Positions 6,882-7,041 of a DNA stretch of 7,041 bases are shown here, in pieces (within the stretch, counting starts at the first letter, position 1; each line of letters opens with the position of its first letter). Under the pieces are notes generated by a model. It had not been told where the DNA came from and made no database searches. It saw only the letters and a list, made by a program, of their open reading frames with translations. The stretch comes from CAZUVQ01 sp964623915 (lineage in GTDB: Bacteria; Bacillota; Clostridia; UMGS1883; UMGS1540): NCBI GenBank assembly GCA_964623915.1, contig CAZUVQ010000086.1, forward strand, positions 1 to 7,041, given 5' to 3'. A program made the translations under genes and the position numbers.

Positions 6882-6962
6882 TCAGCTTTCGTCCCTTATT
6901 CTGAATATTGCTTTTAAAAGTCTTCTTAAAAATGATGGAGCACGATAAACTACGATTCTCAT
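6882..6962 (-). CDS. spoVM: SpoVM-like stage V sporulation peptide (26 aa)
   Basis: The 26-codon gene runs from ATG (6962-6960) to TGA (6884-6882) on the minus strand. GGGGAGTGA (complement of 6967-6975) gives a Shine-Dalgarno 7 bases before the start. The peptide begins MRIVVYRAPSFLRRLLKAI and ends in RIRDES. Compared without gaps to my recollection of the 26-residue B. subtilis SpoVM, it keeps Pro9, Phe11, Leu12 and Ala18. Basic residues are conserved at positions 2, 7 and 17, and hydrophobic ones at 15, 16, 19 and 20. Family knowledge: SpoVM is an amphipathic helix made in the mother cell. It senses the convex curvature of the forespore outer membrane, anchors the coat base protein SpoIVA, and Pro9 is important for localisation. 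Here Arg13-Arg14 replace the Gly-Gly of B. subtilis. The gene is too short for usual gene finders. It converges on prmC, and its own promoter is not evident. The call rests on length, pattern and ribosome site. Confidence 0.82.
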   Translation of the reverse strand: MRIVVYRAPSFLRRLLKAIFRIRDES

Positions 6963-6979
6963 ATAATCACTCCCCGCTG

Positions 6980-7028
6980 AAAAAACGGTACTGTCAAATT
7001 TTCCACCTCAAAACCAACGGACAGCACC
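6980..7028 (-). terminator. Possible terminator of an off-window minus-strand gene, upstream of the SpoVM-like gene
   Basis: Reading the minus strand, GGTGCTGTC (7028-7020) pairs with GACAGTACC (6995-6987), allowing one G-U, across a 24-base interval. That interval contains TTTT and AAAA able to pair as an inner stem. G then TTTTTT (6985-6980) follows, as in a rho-independent terminator. It would end a gene entering from beyond the right edge. The plus-strand version is followed by TAATTTTTG, so it might work both ways. The large loop lowers confidence; it could instead be a regulatory leader structure of the SpoVM-like gene. Confidence 0.45.
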
Positions 7029-7041
7029 TAATTTTTGTTGA

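Noticed and set aside
6969..6997. Perfect -35 TTGACA on the minus strand (6997-6992) before the SpoVM-like gene
   Set aside because: At 17 bases downstream the sequence is GGGAGT, with no -10 box. The TTGACA overlaps an arm of the hairpin, which explains it better.

Overview
The window looks like chromosomal DNA from an AT-rich, endospore-forming Firmicute, most likely a member of the Clostridia. The base composition is low-GC, Shine-Dalgarno sequences are strong (GGAGG type), and rho-independent hairpins close the transcription units. Two genes point to sporulation: a 26-codon SpoVM-like peptide gene at the right edge and a YkwD-type LysM-CAP protein. I cannot name the species. Nothing here looks like a recent mobile element, CRISPR array or phage.

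Left part (1-3527, plus strand). The window opens inside the last 76 codons of a bacterial tyrosine kinase of the CpsD/CapD/Wzc type (Walker B plus a C-terminal tyrosine cluster), normally a regulator of polysaccharide export. Next comes a long secreted protein of about 695 residues. It is built from about fourteen RCC1-like blades in two sets of seven, with a small C-terminal beta-type domain. Its stop codon overlaps the start codon of dprA by one base, so the surface protein and the DNA-uptake/recombination loader appear to be translated together.

Middle (3593-4989). A small lipoprotein gene on the plus strand faces a LysM-CAP gene on the minus strand. A near-perfect 14-bp hairpin with T-rich flanks lies between their 3' ends and probably terminates both.

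Right part (5012-7041). The LysM-CAP gene and yqhQ (DUF1385) diverge from a 133-bp gap that holds two good extended -10 promoters, one for each direction. yqhQ overlaps prmC (release-factor glutamine methyltransferase) in a two-gene operon. The usual partner prfA does not follow. Instead a hairpin terminator separates prmC from a convergent SpoVM-like gene, and a further hairpin lies upstream of that gene at the window edge.

The best leads are the short SpoVM-like gene with an arginine-rich helix, the predicted double seven-bladed RCC1 protein coupled to dprA, and an HxxEH motif in the membrane protein YqhQ. None of these amounts to a clearly new defence or mobile system. Most of the window is ordinary housekeeping, envelope and sporulation content.
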